A stretch of DNA of 60,000 nucleotides from Nymphaea colorata (GCF_008831285.2 NW_022205177.1:32501-92500); one strand, 5' to 3'. Positions 33,675 to 49,768 are shown, counted from the stretch's first letter. Numbers and translations: made by a program. Notes: generated by a model from the sequence alone, not told the origin.

Positions 33675-33747
33675 TAGGGATGACAGGATTTGAACCCGTG
33701 ACATTTGTACCCAAAACAAACGCGCTACCAAACTGCGCTACATCCCT
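33675..33747 (-). tRNA. trnP-UGG: tRNA-Pro (UGG)
   Basis: 73 nt on the minus strand with acceptor AGGGATG paired to CATCCCT and anticodon loop TTTGGGT (UGG). The segment after the anticodon stem has AAA where I recall AAAA in other plastid trnP genes. This leaves a four-base variable loop and a total of 73 rather than 74 nt. Confidence 0.93.
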
Positions 33748-34140
33748 TTCAATTGTTTGTACAGTGTCATTGTAGAGAATCCCTGTCTTCTTTTCCACAC
33801 CGTTATTTCCTTTAAATATATCTATATACATTTCTCTTGCCATTTTTTTCTTTTTGGTCTCATAACATAAAATAAAAGAGTTAGAATTATGTATATATGA
33901 AATCCAAGGTGAAATACAACGTATAAAAGAATGAGTATTTATATGCTCAAGAACAAAAAAAAAATAACGGAACGGGGCACTTACTTTTCTTTATTCAGGG
34001 CAGGAGTATCTCATCTACTGGATCGTTGTACATATCCATTTTAGTTAATTAAGGATTCCGCACACAAATACAAGTGATCCACAACTATATATATAATATA
34101 TCTGATCATATATGTGTTAAATAAAGAAGGAGGATTTTCA
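33748..34140. other. trnP-psaJ spacer
   Basis: 393 bp, AT-rich, with A9-A10 near 33957 and a TATATATAATATAT patch near 34087. GGAGG lies at 34129-34133, just before the psaJ ATG. Confidence 0.75.
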
Positions 34141-34275
34141 ATGCGAGATATCAAAACATACCTTTCCGTAGCGCCTGTGCTAACTACTCTATGGTTCGGT
34201 TCTTTAGCAGGTCTATTGATAGAGATCAATCGTTTATTCCCAGATGCGTTGACATTCCCCTTTTTTTCATTCTAG
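34141..34275 (+). CDS. psaJ: Photosystem I subunit IX
   Basis: 44 codons, [44 protein letters not shown]. PsaJ is a one-helix photosystem I subunit close to PsaF and the light-harvesting contact. Length is typical. GGAGG is seven bases upstream. The frame is intact even across the T7 run at 34261. Confidence 0.97.
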   Translation: MRDIKTYLSVAPVLTTLWFGSLAGLLIEINRLFPDALTFPFFSF

Positions 34276-34736
34276 TTATCGGTGTGGTATTATCGATGTG
34301 GTAGAAGATGTTGGCTAACAATAGCAATAAATTCTCTGTTTGTTAAATAGCCCCTGTCCCTCCCTTCACTTTTGTTGAGTAGGGAAATAGAAAGAATAAA
34401 AGTGAATTAAACCTCAGCAAAACTCGGATTCGGGGTAGAAGAAATAGAGGGAGAACAGAAATAGAAATGTGGATCTAGGCTTGGATATTCAAGATTAGAT
34501 AAGATACTTAAATTAAGTGATACTGAAATAAAATACTGAGATTAGGAATAGTAATTGAATTGTAGTAAATAGTTGTATTACGTATTACTCTATTCTATTG
34601 ATTACAACTTGCAACGAAATCTTTCATAATTAGATTTCCAGTTAGCAACTTCTATTTTTTTCCTTTCTCCTTTCTTCTTCTTCGGATTGAAGAAGAGAAG
34701 AAAGAGTTGGGGGAATCCAAAATACAAAGGAGGTTT
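34276..34736. other. psaJ-rpl33 spacer
   Basis: 461 bp of AT-rich sequence with no recognised gene. AGGAGG lies at 34729-34734, close before the rpl33 ATG. Confidence 0.75.
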
Positions 34737-34943
34737 ATGCCCAAGGGTAAAAATCCCAGAGTTACGGTTATTTTGGAATGTACCAGTTGTGTCCGAAATG
34801 GTGCCGATAAGAAGAAGGAATCACCGGGCATTTCCAGATATATTACTCAAAAGAATCGACACAATACACCTGGTCGATTGGAATTGAAGAAATTCTGTCC
34901 CTATTGTTACAAACATACGATTCACGGGGAGATAAAGAAATAG
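34737..34943 (+). CDS. rpl33: 50S ribosomal protein L33
   Basis: 68 codons, two more than the common 66 because of a Lys-rich insertion after [12 protein letters not shown]33 is a small zinc-ribbon protein of the large subunit near the E site. Cys15/18 (CTSC) and Cys54/57 (CPYC) are the metal ligands. I start at [11 protein letters not shown], the family start, with AGGAGG immediately upstream; the frame stays open ten codons further upstream. Confidence 0.96.
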   Translation: MPKGKNPRVTVILECTSCVRNGADKKKESPGISRYITQKNRHNTPGRLELKKFCPYCYKHTIHGEIKK

Positions 34944-35055
34944 ATTGAATGCGGTGTTGCCTTGCGTGTGCCAACATTTTAAGGAACGGGAAGGAATTAC
35001 ATATAACATATCTAGGAGCAAATAAAATGCCATTTCGGGCGGATCCGAGATGAAT

Positions 35056-35093
35056 GAAGAAATGGTATTTTAGAGAAGAAATGGTATTTTAGA
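35056..35093. repeat. 19-bp tandem duplication before rps18
   Basis: Two adjacent identical 19-bp units (GAAGAAATGGTATTTTAGA) at 35056-35074 and 35075-35093, ending 15 bp before the rps18 ATG. They are in the rpl33-rps18 leader. Confidence 0.9.
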
Positions 35094-35108
35094 GATAAGG
35101 AATAAACC

Positions 35109-35414
35109 ATGGAGAAATTCAAGCGACCCTTTCGTAAATCCAAGCGATCTTTTCGTAGGCGTTTGCCCCCAATTGGGTTGGGGGATCGAATTGATTATAG
35201 AAACATGAGTTTAATTAGTCGATTTATTAGTGAACAAGGAAAAATATTACCTAGGCGAGTGAATAGATTGACCTTGAAACAACAACGATTAATTACTATT
35301 GCTATAAAACAAGCTCGTATTTTATCTTTGTTACCTTTTCTTAATAATGAGAAACAATTTGAGAGAGCCGAGTCGATTTCTAGAACTACCGGCACTAGAA
35401 CCAGAAAAAAATAG
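35109..35414 (+). CDS. rps18: 30S ribosomal protein S18
   Basis: 101 codons, normal size. S18 is a small-subunit platform protein. The basic N-terminus ([18 protein letters not shown]) is followed by the S18 core [50 protein letters not shown]. It follows rpl33 in the same orientation. The frame is intact. Confidence 0.97.
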   Translation: MEKFKRPFRKSKRSFRRRLPPIGLGDRIDYRNMSLISRFISEQGKILPRRVNRLTLKQQRLITIAIKQARILSLLPFLNNEKQFERAESISRTTGTRTRKK

Positions 35415-35695
35415 AAATAGGACCACTCTTCAATCGAATCAGAACTCAAATCATAACTCAAATTGATGTGATACTTTGTTCGTAAGATCCGGAGCTCATA
35501 TTCAATTGTCGTGTCGGAAGAAAAAAGAAAGAATGGGGGAAGAAGACCCATTTCTTTATTGAAATGGGTTCGTTCATTCCTACTACATTTTATTTTCCTT
35601 TACATTGCTATTTTGACTCTACCTTCCCGGGGTCATTCTCCGGGAAACTCTGTTTCATTTCAATTATTCCGTCGGACTCCTCCCGATCAATCTCC

Positions 35696-36043
35696 TTATT
35701 TAAGGATATCATTGGAAATCATGTAAAGGCAATTCCTATTTGATATAGCTATTTGTGCAAGTATTTTACGATTAAGAAGGAGCTGCTTCTTGCGCAGATC
35801 GTGTATTAATCGACTATAGGGTACCCCATTCTCGCGGGTTACTGCATTTATCCGAGTGATCCACAAACGACGAAAATCTCGCTTTTGCCTTCCTCTACCC
35901 CTATGGCTGGAAACCAAAGCCCTTATTTTCTGTTGAGTAGCAGTTCGAGTAAGTCTTGAATGAGCTCCTCGAAAGCTTGATGCAAATAAACGAATTTTCC
36001 TTCGACGCCTCCGCGCAATATATCCACGTCTAACTCTTGTCAT
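35696..36043 (-). CDS. rpl20: 50S ribosomal protein L20
   Basis: 115 codons. L20 binds 23S rRNA early in large-subunit assembly. The conserved N-terminus [31 protein letters not shown] and the helical core [43 protein letters not shown] are present. Plant homologues vary at the C-terminus. It is convergent with rps18. Confidence 0.97.
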   Translation of the reverse strand: MTRVRRGYIARRRRRKIRLFASSFRGAHSRLTRTATQQKIRALVSSHRGRGRQKRDFRRLWITRINAVTRENGVPYSRLIHDLRKKQLLLNRKILAQIAISNRNCLYMISNDILK

Positions 36044-36788
36044 AGTTTAAAATGGGACTTTGATGAATAAGATTTTCATGAATAACTAATTGATTTTCAT
36101 TTCTTTTCTTTCAGTCATTCTTTTTCCTTCTCTTGGTCTAAGCAAAACGGATTCTTCCGGTGTATAAAATAAAAATTCCGATGGCTTTCTTTTGCTACTA
36201 TAACCTTCCCAACCACGATTTGTTATTTCTTACAGGCAGTTCATTTCCCCATGAATAAATAGTGGGTTCCATCGTTTCTATGGTTACTTCTTAAACGGCG
36301 AGGTCCTATCTATACACCGGAGCCCTTTCCCTCATTTAATCAATGTTATTGGTAACTTGTACAGTTCACACCATTTGGCTCTACCCATGAATTAGCCAGT
36401 AATAGGTCTTTTCACAACGAGATCTATCCATACAGTGACGGTATTTAATTATGAAGGTTGGCTAGGTAGCTGACCCTATCAGTCCGTTCTTTCATAAGTA
36501 AGAGCACCAATATAACTTTATGCTTTTTAAATACTATTTCCCCGCTTAATGGATAACCATTCGCTACCAATGAGGAATCGCTTTTCATCCCAAATTCAAA
36601 TCAAGGCGATTGGATTTGCACCAATGGAAACCATAAATTCCATACACAATAGAGGTATATGATAGATTAGATCTTTTTTAAAAATGTAGTTCTTCCATTC
36701 TACCCCATTCATTTTCATTGGCACTGGTCATTGATACTGGAAAAATGGTTTAGTTTAGGTCACAGTTCATGATCTGAACGAGTCACAC
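36044..36788. other. rpl20 to rps12 exon 1 spacer with half-intron
   Basis: 745 bp. The part next to 36788 is the 5' half of the split group II intron of rps12, beginning GTGTGAC on the minus strand; where that half ends cannot be read from sequence alone. No other gene is recognised. Confidence 0.7.
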
Positions 36789-36902
36789 ATACACCCTAGT
36801 ACATGTTCCTCTACGCTGAGGGCATCCTCGAAGAGCAGGAGATTTCGTGACATTTCTCATTGGCTGTCTTGTGTTTCTAATAAGTTGTTTAATAGTTGGC
36901 AT
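36789..36902 (-). CDS. rps12: 30S ribosomal protein S12, 5' exon (trans-spliced)
   Basis: 114 nt, 38 codons: [39 protein letters not shown]12 sits at the decoding centre. The exon is followed by GTGTGAC, the start of a group II half-intron. In land plants this exon is joined in trans to exons 2-3, which lie far away in the inverted repeat and are not in this window. It is co-transcribed with clpP and rpl20. Confidence 0.97.
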
Positions 36903-37019
36903 GCTGAATCGTATATAGAATCGGTTGGTTTAGATCGATCCTAACCTGATGATTATGAATTACTTTCATTTGAGTTGAAGATTCTACTTCGAACCATGGT
37001 TCGAAGTAGAATTACCGAT

Positions 37020-39044
37020 TTACACAAAATCCGCGCTATTTTCGACTGCTACAAGATCAACAATGCCATGAGCTTGGGCTTCTGTTGCTGACATAAAAAC
37101 ATCCCTTTCCATGTCTTCAGATACAACCCATAAAGGTTTGCCCGTTCTTTGTACATAAACTCTTGTTAGTATTTCGCGAAGTTTCAACAGTTCTTCCGCT
37201 TCCAGGATAAATTCTCCTGCTTGTGCCTCATAAAAAGAACTAGCAGGTTGGTGGATCATAACCCTGATTATAATATGTCATAATGAACGATTCCTCTATC
37301 TCGCAAAATGGAGCGAAAAGAATAAATAAAAATAAAAAAAGATAGAAAACCGTACAGGCAATTTTTGCACATTGCATACGGCTCCGCAATGGAATCTACT
37401 CTTCTCTTACATCAAAGAAAGAGACAAATAGATCTATCAGATCCAAATCGTTGGATGATCCATTTACCACCCTTCTCCTCGTAGGAACAAAAAAATACTA
37501 TGATGGTTCCGTTGCTTTAGATAATATATTCATCTCTCTTCTATGATTCAGCAATCCCAAAGTTTCTTTCTGGTCTGAGTCTGATTAAATAAGAAAAATG
37601 ATAAGGAAAATGATCCCTTTCTTTTCATGCTTAGAAATATTCAGACTCATGTTGTGTAAGGAAAAGGGGTTGTTTGTGACGCTGAAATGGACCCCCGATA
37701 AATAACATAGGAATAAGATCAAATCGGGACTAACCTTTTGTTTCATACTACTATCTCGATACATAATCATGTTATGAAGAAGCAATAATGATTTGCTCAT
37801 ATCGAACTAAACGTGCCATGCTATTATTACTTATATATTCCATATGGCGAAGGCATAGTCTTATTTTTTCTTCAAGTCAAATAAAAACTCATTGGCGCCG
37901 AGCGTGAGGGAATGCTAGACGTTTGGTAAATTCTCCTCCGACCAGGATGAAAGATCCCATCGAAGCGGCTAATCCCATGCATATTGTATGTACGTCTGGT
38001 GGAACAATTTGCATAGCATCATAAATAGCTATTCCCGGTATTACCCATCCGCCGGGAGAATTTATAAACAAATAGAGATCCCTGGTATTATCTTCCATAC
38101 TGAGATATACCATGAGACCAACAAGTTGATTCGAGATCTCGCTATCAACGCCTTGGCCTAAAAAAAGTAATCTTTCTCGATGAAGTCGGTTGATTAGGAA
38201 AAATTGTATCCCCGCAGAACCGTACACGCACCTTTCGATACATACGGTTCAAAAAAGTTCGAAAAAAAAATAATCAATGTGTCGATTCCAGACCTATTCT
38301 TTTTGAGTTTAGGCGTTTTCCTGACGAAGGGGTTTATTTTCATTTGCATTTTCCACAAAAATTAGTTTTGGTTTGCCCTCCTAACCTACAAAAAAGAATT
38401 CACTGAACATCTTTTTATTGATGTATTCTTTTGATTGATGTATTGTTTCATCGAGATCCAAATCGCGATGCCATTTTCTTGTTCCTGAATGGGCCTCTTC
38501 ACTTATTTTAGGTTTATGCTCTACTCCGGGTAAAGATTCGCCCGAATTCCATTTGCACATATAGGACAAATGACCCCAGTACCACTTATTTTTTTCTTAC
38601 GACTTTTTTATGCCTTCCACCAACCAAGTATTCGATGTATTCATCACATTTATATTTATTAGTGGTTTGAGATCACTCCTATGGTCTTATTTCTGATAGA
38701 TGATAGAAGTTGTAATCAATATTACCCATTTGGTATTTTCTGAACGGAGCCTGGATACTTCATTTTATTGTTCCAAGTCAACCATAGATTATTCTAATTG
38801 ATAAGATAATATTTATCTTTCAAACGAATTGATCCATTTGCACATTTCACGCTCCGAATTATTGAATTGATTTGATGATTCAATCAATCTTTCTTAGGCG
38901 AAAGAGAGTATATCTCGATCAGGGGAGAGAACGGGGAAATCCCATATGACCCAATATGTCCGACAAGTCGCACTATATGTCAACCCAAACTGCATCTTCC
39001 TCTCCAGGACTCCGAAAAGGGACTTTTGGAACACCAATGGGCAT
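37020..39044 (-). CDS. clpP: ATP-dependent Clp protease proteolytic subunit, three exons
   Basis: Exon 1 is 38974-39044 (71 nt), exon 2 is about 37901-38192 (292 nt) and exon 3 about 37020-37265 (246 nt), giving 202 residues. ClpP1 is a serine protease subunit of the stromal Clp core. The active-site Ser (ASMGS, about residue 101) and His (MIHQPASS, about residue 126) are present. Intron 1 (38193-38973) starts GTGCGAC; intron 2 (37266-37900) has less canonical ends, so its boundary could move by a few bases. Domain V hairpins are near 38217-38251 and 37340-37385. The C-terminus has six residues (NSADFV) after the VAVE that ends the tobacco protein. Confidence 0.95.
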
Positions 39045-41013
<1,969 letters not shown>

Positions 41014-41156
41014 TACAACATTTCTTTCATATGTCTAGCCTATGTTTCATATAGGGTACTGGAGAAATATTAATTCGAATCATCACCTATTACTCTTGAC
41101 CTTTACTTGTCTGGGAAATGATCCCAAATGAACAGGTATGGAAGCTATAATTGTAA

Positions 41157-41279
<123 letters not shown>

Positions 41280-41295
41280 TTTTTCATTATCTCAA

Positions 41296-41336
41296 TTGAA
41301 ATGATGACCCTCCGATGAGGAGGGTCATCATTTCAA
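41296..41336. terminator. 18-bp hairpin between psbT and psbN
   Basis: Perfect inverted repeat 41296-41313 and 41319-41336 with a five-base loop (GATGA). It starts 16 bp after the psbT stop and ends next to the psbN stop. It suits a bidirectional 3' end element for psbT and the antisense psbN transcript. Confidence 0.85.
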
Positions 41337-41480
<144 letters not shown>

Positions 41481-41574
41481 TCAAGACCACGATGGATCTA
41501 CGATAAGATAGTTTATTTACAACGGAATCGTATACAAAGTCAACAGATCTCAAACAATGCACGGAATAGGATTT

Positions 41575-41796
41575 ATGGCTACACAAACCATTGAGGGTAG
41601 TTCCAGATCTGGGCCAAGACGGACTATTGTAGGCGATTTATTAAAACCATTGAATTCGGAATATGGTAAAGTAGCCCCTGGATGGGGAACTACACCCCTT
41701 ATGGGTGTCGCAATGGCTCTATTTGCAGTATTCCTATCTATTATTTTGGAGATTTATAATTCTTCCGTTTTACTGGATGGTATTTCATTAAGTTAG
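41575..41796 (+). CDS. psbH: Photosystem II phosphoprotein PsbH
   Basis: 73 codons from [41 protein letters not shown]. PsbH is a one-helix subunit phosphorylated near its N-terminus (Thr3/Thr5 in other plants, present here) and bound to CP47. The helix spans about residues 42-62. An in-frame ATG six codons upstream is not conserved. Confidence 0.97.
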   Translation: MATQTIEGSSRSGPRRTIVGDLLKPLNSEYGKVAPGWGTTPLMGVAMALFAVFLSIILEIYNSSVLLDGISLS

Positions 41797-41924
41797 GTCC
41801 AGAAGAACGGATAAGTCCTAACTTTCAATAAAAAAAAGAATCACTTAGGATTCGGATTTCTAGGTCATCTCATTCTGTTTGGTAGTTCGACCGCGGAATT
41901 CTTTTGTTTCGGTATTTCCGGAAT

Positions 41925-43371
<1,447 letters not shown>

Positions 43372-43576
43372 AGAAGACAGAGCATAGGTATTTGTAATAG
43401 ATCATATAATATATTGTTTGGGTAGGAACAAAAAAAATAGTATTTGTATTTCATTGCTATAAATATGGATTATTGAAAAGAATAAGACATGTTATTTGGA
43501 TATTTCCCTTCAACCACGAAGTATTTTTTATTTGATACGAACAGTTGAAGTGGATTCTCGGAGGAGAGGATGGATT

Positions 43577-44722
<1,146 letters not shown>

Positions 44723-45135
44723 GGCGGGATATTACGTATGTATCTAGTTAGGCATACTTCAAAGTTTATCCTCCTAGATACATCTCTTTCATTTGATTAT
44801 AGATCTATTCTGAAGAATCCACGAATACAGACTATGCTGAAGATTCAAAACAGACTTTGTTTTTGTTTCTTCTTTTTTCGTTAGTGTGTATATTTTAGTG
44901 TGTATATTGATTATATATTACAAATTATTATTCAATTCGAATTGAATAATAATTTGTAATATATAGGAAGAATAATTATAGTATAATTTTATAGTTAGTT
45001 TAGTTATAAAAAATAAGAAATAAGATAAAGATAAGAAAATAATAGAAATTTTATTTCATTATTTTCTAGTTAATAAATAGTCTTTCATTTATAATTTTTT
45101 CATTTCGTGCTTTCATTCGAAATGAAAAAAAAATT
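44723..45135. other. petD-rpoA spacer between convergent genes
   Basis: 413 bp, extremely AT-rich, without a gene. Its centre is the 54-bp perfect palindrome at 44912-44965. A TGTGTATATTTTAG-like motif is directly repeated near 44,885-44,907. Confidence 0.8.
44912..44965. terminator. Perfect 54-bp palindrome between petD and rpoA
   Basis: Each 27-bp arm is the exact reverse complement of the other, with no loop, centred on the TTCGAA between 44938 and 44939. It lies between the 3' ends of petD and rpoA. It could act as a shared RNA 3'-end hairpin in both directions; DNA cruciform formation is also possible. Confidence 0.9.
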
Positions 45136-46161
45136 TCAACGGGATTCAAACTGAGTTGAATTTTTAAGCAAGTCGATTGTGAAACCCTTCTGTAGAATGT
45201 CGAATATTTGTTTTACGTCTTCTACGCGAAAATGCTCAATTCTCATAAGATCTTCTTGACTTTTACTCAAAAGGTCCAGCAATGTATGTATATTAGACCT
45301 TTTGAGACAGTTATAAGTCCTAGGAGGCAATTCTAATTGATCAATAAAAATACGTTTCAATATGATTTCTCTTTTCATATTATCCAATCCATCATCAAAG
45401 GTAAAAAAGGGCACACTAGCCCTTTTTTGATTGTCCTCCATATTTCTATTTATGTCCTGTTCCTCCGCATGTAAAAAAGGAATAAATAAATCGATCAAAT
45501 TACGAGAAGCTTCATAAAGCGCTTCCTTAGGAGTTAAACTTCCATTCGTCCATATTTCAAGAAAAAGTATCTCTTGTTTCTCATTCCCATTCCCATAAGA
45601 ATGAATACTATGATTCGCATTTCGAACAGGCATGGATACAGCATCTATAGGATAGCTTCCGTCTTGATAGTTATTTGGGGTTCTCGTACAATATCCACGA
45701 CCCCTCTCAATTTTTAATTCAATGCACAAATCAACCGGTTCCGTTAGGACAGCTATATGCTGTGTAGTATCAACTATTTCTACAGAAGGTGGTGAGATGA
45801 TATCTTGAGCAGTTACGTGTCTAGGGCCCCTGACATAGATAGATGCGTCGAGAGTTCCGTACAGATCACTTCTAAATACAATTTTTTTCAAATTCATTAA
45901 AATTTCATGGACTGATTCTTCAATACCTACTATCGTAGAATATTCATGTGGTACCTTATCAGATTTTGCGCGCGTAATACATGTTCCTTCTAGTTCTCCA
46001 AGTAAAGCCCTTCGCATCGCGATACCGATTGTATCGGCTTGACCCTTCATAAGTGGGGATAAAACGAAACGACCATAATAAAGGCGTTTGCTGTCTGCTC
46101 TTGATTCAACACACTTCCACTGTAGCGTCCGAGTGGATACTGGTACTTCCTCCCGAACCAT
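45136..46161 (-). CDS. rpoA: Plastid RNA polymerase alpha subunit
   Basis: 341 codons, usual range. RpoA dimerises to scaffold the plastid-encoded RNA polymerase. The N-terminal assembly domain has [44 protein letters not shown]. The C-terminal DNA-binding domain includes [44 protein letters not shown]. It is the last gene of the rpl23-rpoA cluster. The frame is intact. Confidence 0.98.
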   Translation of the reverse strand: MVREEVPVSTRTLQWKCVESRADSKRLYYGRFVLSPLMKGQADTIGIAMRRALLGELEGTCITRAKSDKVPHEYSTIVGIEESVHEILMNLKKIVFRSDLYGTLDASIYVRGPRHVTAQDIISPPSVEIVDTTQHIAVLTEPVDLCIELKIERGRGYCTRTPNNYQDGSYPIDAVSMPVRNANHSIHSYGNGNEKQEILFLEIWTNGSLTPKEALYEASRNLIDLFIPFLHAEEQDINRNMEDNQKRASVPFFTFDDGLDNMKREIILKRIFIDQLELPPRTYNCLKRSNIHTLLDLLSKSQEDLMRIEHFRVEDVKQIFDILQKGFTIDLLKNSTQFESR

Positions 46162-46236
46162 ACTAATATAATATTATTTGATGAGATCATTTAATTATTT
46201 ATTTCTCTTGGATTGGAATCTTTTCCATTTTTATTT

Positions 46237-46653
46237 CTAAACGCGCCTTTTTTTTGGCGGTCTACATCCATTATGCGGCATAGGGGTTACGTCACGTACA
46301 AAATTTAATAGTATACCACTTCTACGAATCGCTCGTAATGCTGCATCTCTCCCGAGACCGGGACCCTTTATCATGACTTCTGCTCGTTGCATACCCTGGT
46401 CTACTACCGCACGAATAGCATTTCCTGCTGCGGTTTGAGCAGCAAATGGGGTACCCCTTCTTGTGCCCTTGAATCCACAGGTACCCGCAGAAGACCAAGA
46501 AACGACCCGACCTTGTGGGTCTGTAACAGTAACAATAGTATTGTTGAAACTCGCTTGAACATGAATAACTCCTATTGGTGTTCTACACCCACTCTTACGT
46601 GAACTAATACGGCTATTTCTACGTGAACCAATTCTTGGTATAGGTTTTGTCAT
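46237..46653 (-). CDS. rps11: 30S ribosomal protein S11
   Basis: 138 codons, normal length. S11 is a platform protein near the E site. Signature segments are [49 protein letters not shown] and the C-terminal [18 protein letters not shown]. It lies 75 bp upstream of rpoA. Confidence 0.98.
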   Translation of the reverse strand: MTKPIPRIGSRRNSRISSRKSGCRTPIGVIHVQASFNNTIVTVTDPQGRVVSWSSAGTCGFKGTRRGTPFAAQTAAGNAIRAVVDQGMQRAEVMIKGPGLGRDAALRAIRRSGILLNFVRDVTPMPHNGCRPPKKRRV

Positions 46654-46782
46654 ATTCTATTTGCCATCTCATAAATATGAGTCAGAGATATACGGATATA
46701 TCCATTTCATGTGAAAACAAATTCTTTATTTATTTGTACATTAGGTCTCTTAGAAAGTGAAGTTCTTTTTTTTTTATAAATA

Positions 46783-46896
46783 TTATCCCTGTCTCTGTTT
46801 ATGTTTCGGATTAGAACAAATTACTATAATTCGTCCTCGCCTACGGATCAGTCGACATTTTTCACAAATCTTACGAACAGAAGCTCTTATTTTCAT
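46783..46896 (-). CDS. rpl36: 50S ribosomal protein L36
   Basis: 37 codons, [38 protein letters not shown]36 is the smallest large-subunit protein and binds zinc through Cys11, Cys14, Cys27 and His32, all present. It lies between infA and rps11. Confidence 0.97.
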   Translation of the reverse strand: MKIRASVRKICEKCRLIRRRGRIIVICSNPKHKQRQG

Positions 46897-47012
46897 ATTT
46901 GTTGTTCCTTAATTCCGAATCTACTCTTTGAAAGAAAATAAGTCTCTTTTCTTTAATTCACCTTAAGTTAGTGTTTGAGCCTTAAAATTTATCCCCATGA
47001 AAATTTAAATAC

Positions 47013-47246
47013 CTAATCGTTTGAATCTTTATTGCGAAGTCTATAAATTATACGTCCCCTTGTTGAATCATAACGGCTGACTTCTATTTTTACTCTATCT
47101 CCTGGTAGTATTCGTATAAAACTACGTCGTATCCGCCCTGAAACATAACCTAGAACCAGGTCTTCGTTATCTAAGCGAACCCAGAACATGCCATTGGGAA
47201 GTGATTCAGTAATTAAACCTTCATGGATCAATTTTTGTTCTTTCAT
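47013..47246 (-). CDS. infA: Translation initiation factor IF-1
   Basis: 77 codons, full length. IF-1 is an S1/OB-fold protein that blocks the A site during initiation. The core [68 protein letters not shown] is intact. I use [10 protein letters not shown] (47246) as the start; the frame is open 18 codons upstream. infA has been lost or broken many times in flowering plants, so an intact copy is informative about lineage. Confidence 0.97.
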
Positions 47247-47367
47247 TCCAGGTAACCTCCTTGAAGTATTAACTAATGTAGGAGGAGTGACATTAGACAA
47301 CCCACCTCTACTCTCTTTTTCATAAATAGGAAGTTACGTATCAAATTCGTATACCAGATGGATCACC

Positions 47368-47766
47368 TCACCATATATAAAACAAAATTTCTCCTCCAAT
47401 TCTTTCTAGTCGAGCTTCTCGATCTGTCATTATACCCCTAGAAGTAGAAAGAATTACAACCCCTATCCCGCCTGAAATCCTAGGAATTCGTTGAGAGTTG
47501 GAATAGATTCGCAGACCTGGTCTGCTGATACGCTTTAAAATATTTCTATGTGCTCTTTTCCTATTTCTTCTATGTCGTAGGGTTAAAACCAAGAAATCCT
47601 TGTTGTTTTCCCGGTGCTTCCTAACATTTTCGATAAAACCCTCTCGTAGAAGTATTTTCACAATGTTTTCGGTAATATTAGTGGATGGTATTCGAACTGT
47701 TCCTTTTTTATCCATGTCAGCATTTCTTATATAAGTTATTATATCGGCAATAGTGTCTCTACCCAT
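47368..47766 (-). CDS. rps8: 30S ribosomal protein S8
   Basis: 132 codons. S8 binds the central domain of 16S r[21 protein letters not shown] opens the protein and the conserved [51 protein letters not shown] closes it. The frame is intact. Confidence 0.98.
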   Translation of the reverse strand: MGRDTIADIITYIRNADMDKKGTVRIPSTNITENIVKILLREGFIENVRKHRENNKDFLVLTLRHRRNRKRAHRNILKRISRPGLRIYSNSQRIPRISGGIGVVILSTSRGIMTDREARLERIGGEILFYIW

Positions 47767-47915
47767 GACGAACTATCATTTTTTTTTTGCTTTGATATAA
47801 TCAACATGTTTCTTTTTTTATTTTTCATTAAAGGTATATGCCTGAGACATAATCTACTAATTTATCCATTTCAAAGACCCTACTACCCATTGTCTCGTCT
47901 ACTAGCGTTCATTAT

Positions 47916-48284
47916 TTATAATACTTCGGGAGCTAATGAGACTATCTTAGTGAAATTTAACTGTCTCAATTCACGAGCAATCGAACCAAAAACTCGGGTG
48001 CCTTTTGGATTTCCTTCTTGATCAATGACAACTGCTGCATTGTCATCATACCGGATTATCATACCGTTGTCGCGCTTGAGTTCTTTACATGTACGTACAA
48101 TTACAGCTCTGATTACTTCTGATCTTTCCAGGGGCATATTTGGCACTGCTTCTTTGATTACAGCAACAATAACGTCACCGATATGAGCATATCGGTAATT
48201 ACTAGCTCCTATGATTCGAATACACATCAATTTTCGAGCTCCGCTGTTGTCCGCTACATTCAAAAAGGTCTGAGGTTGAATCAT
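47916..48284 (-). CDS. rpl14: 50S ribosomal protein L14
   Basis: 122 codons, universal length. L14 forms an intersubunit bridge. [26 protein letters not shown] and [53 protein letters not shown] are family hallmarks. It lies between rpl16 and rps8. Confidence 0.98.
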   Translation of the reverse strand: MIQPQTFLNVADNSGARKLMCIRIIGASNYRYAHIGDVIVAVIKEAVPNMPLERSEVIRAVIVRTCKELKRDNGMIIRYDDNAAVVIDQEGNPKGTRVFGSIARELRQLNFTKIVSLAPEVL

Positions 48285-48416
48285 CTTTCTTTTATTTGAG
48301 TTCTTTCAATGCAAGAGGCGAGGGGGAAAAGAAAATTTTCTGTCCAGAAATAAGTAAACCAGCGATTATAGATTATATTTTTCATCATTCATAAATATCC
48401 CTTTGGTCCGATATCC

Positions 48417-49612
48417 CTATTCCGCAATAACGAATTTTGTTCGTATAGGCATTTTGCGCGCCGCTATTTCCATAGCGGCTCTGGCTACGGTTTCTGATAC
48501 TCCGCCCATTTCATAAAGTATTCGATCCGGTTTAACGACGGATACCCAATATTCAGGAGATCCCTTCCCCGAACCCATACGTGTTTCCGCGGGTCTTAGT
48601 GTAACGGGTTTGTCGGGGAATATACGTACCCATATTTTTCCGCCACGACGGGCATATCGTGTCATTGCGCGGCGCCCTGCTTCTATTTGTCTAGATGTGA
48701 TCCAAGCGGGTTCAAGTGCCTGAAGCGCATATTTACCGAAACAAATACGATTGCCCCGATAAGATACTCCTTTCATTCTTCCTCTATGTTGTTTACGAAA
48801 CCTGGTTCTTTTGGGGTTATAGTTGATGGTAGTGTCTCAATTCCATCTCTACTACAGAACCGGACATGAGAGTTTCTTCTCATCCAGCTCCTCGCGAATG
48901 AAACGATAAATAAACAATAAATAATATTAGGATTATTTAATGGATGAAATTTCGCGGGCGAATATTTACTCTTTTATATTTATCTGCTTTATTCGTAGGG
49001 TCGCTCCATAACCTCTTCGAAGAAATCAGTTCGTTCCCGGCGCGTTCCGCCATCCCGTCCAGTGAATCATTAGGATTCGTTTTCAATCGAATCCTCCGCA
49101 GTCACAGGTTCCGTCGTTCCCATAGCTTCTCCTCCATTAATGTCGAGGTCTGAATTCTGCAATGGAGCTTCTAATTTAATCTGTCCCTGAGTCAATCTCC
49201 TCAGTCTCTATCGACTCAATGCTCTTTATTTTTTGAAATCTATCTCAATTATAGATGAATTGAATTATATTATAGTATATGATGCCTTATCACATTGCCC
49301 TTTCTAAGATGATTCATAGACCATACATATTGGAATAATATATCATTTCTTTTCCCCTTCTCTCTTTCTCTCATCCTTCCATTCATCCGCATCCCTCTAT
49401 TTTGGTTTCACAACTTACACAATCAATCAAGATTCATTTTTACTTTATTGAAAAAGGATTTCAGTTGCTACAAATATATGATTATTATCTCATATAATGA
49501 CCGATTCCTTGGATCTTGAGAATACGAAGCAATGAGCTGGTTATTAATTTATATTTATATTAGGTAGGGTCCAATTCTTTCTTTTAGTCCCAACGAGTCA
49601 CACACTAAGCAT
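48417..49612 (-). CDS. rpl16: 50S ribosomal protein L16, two exons
   Basis: Exon 1 is nine bases, ATGCTTAGT (49604-49612). Exon 2 is 48417-48815 (399 nt) starting with codons for [13 protein letters not shown]. Together they give 135 residues. L16 organises the peptidyl-transferase region. The 788-nt group II intron (48816-49603) starts GTGTGAC, ends AC and has a domain V hairpin near 48855-48892. The frame is intact through [15 protein letters not shown] and [13 protein letters not shown]. Confidence 0.95.
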
Positions 49613-49768
49613 AGCAATTCTATCATATCAAAGTGGTAAATCGAATTGTTATTCAAACATATATAATTGATCCGTTTTGACTAAACGGAAAAAGACCTAA
49701 ACTAAATTGAGTTTTTTGCCCTGTCCATGGATAAGTATCCATGAATAGAATCGCAAGAAAAGGAGCCA

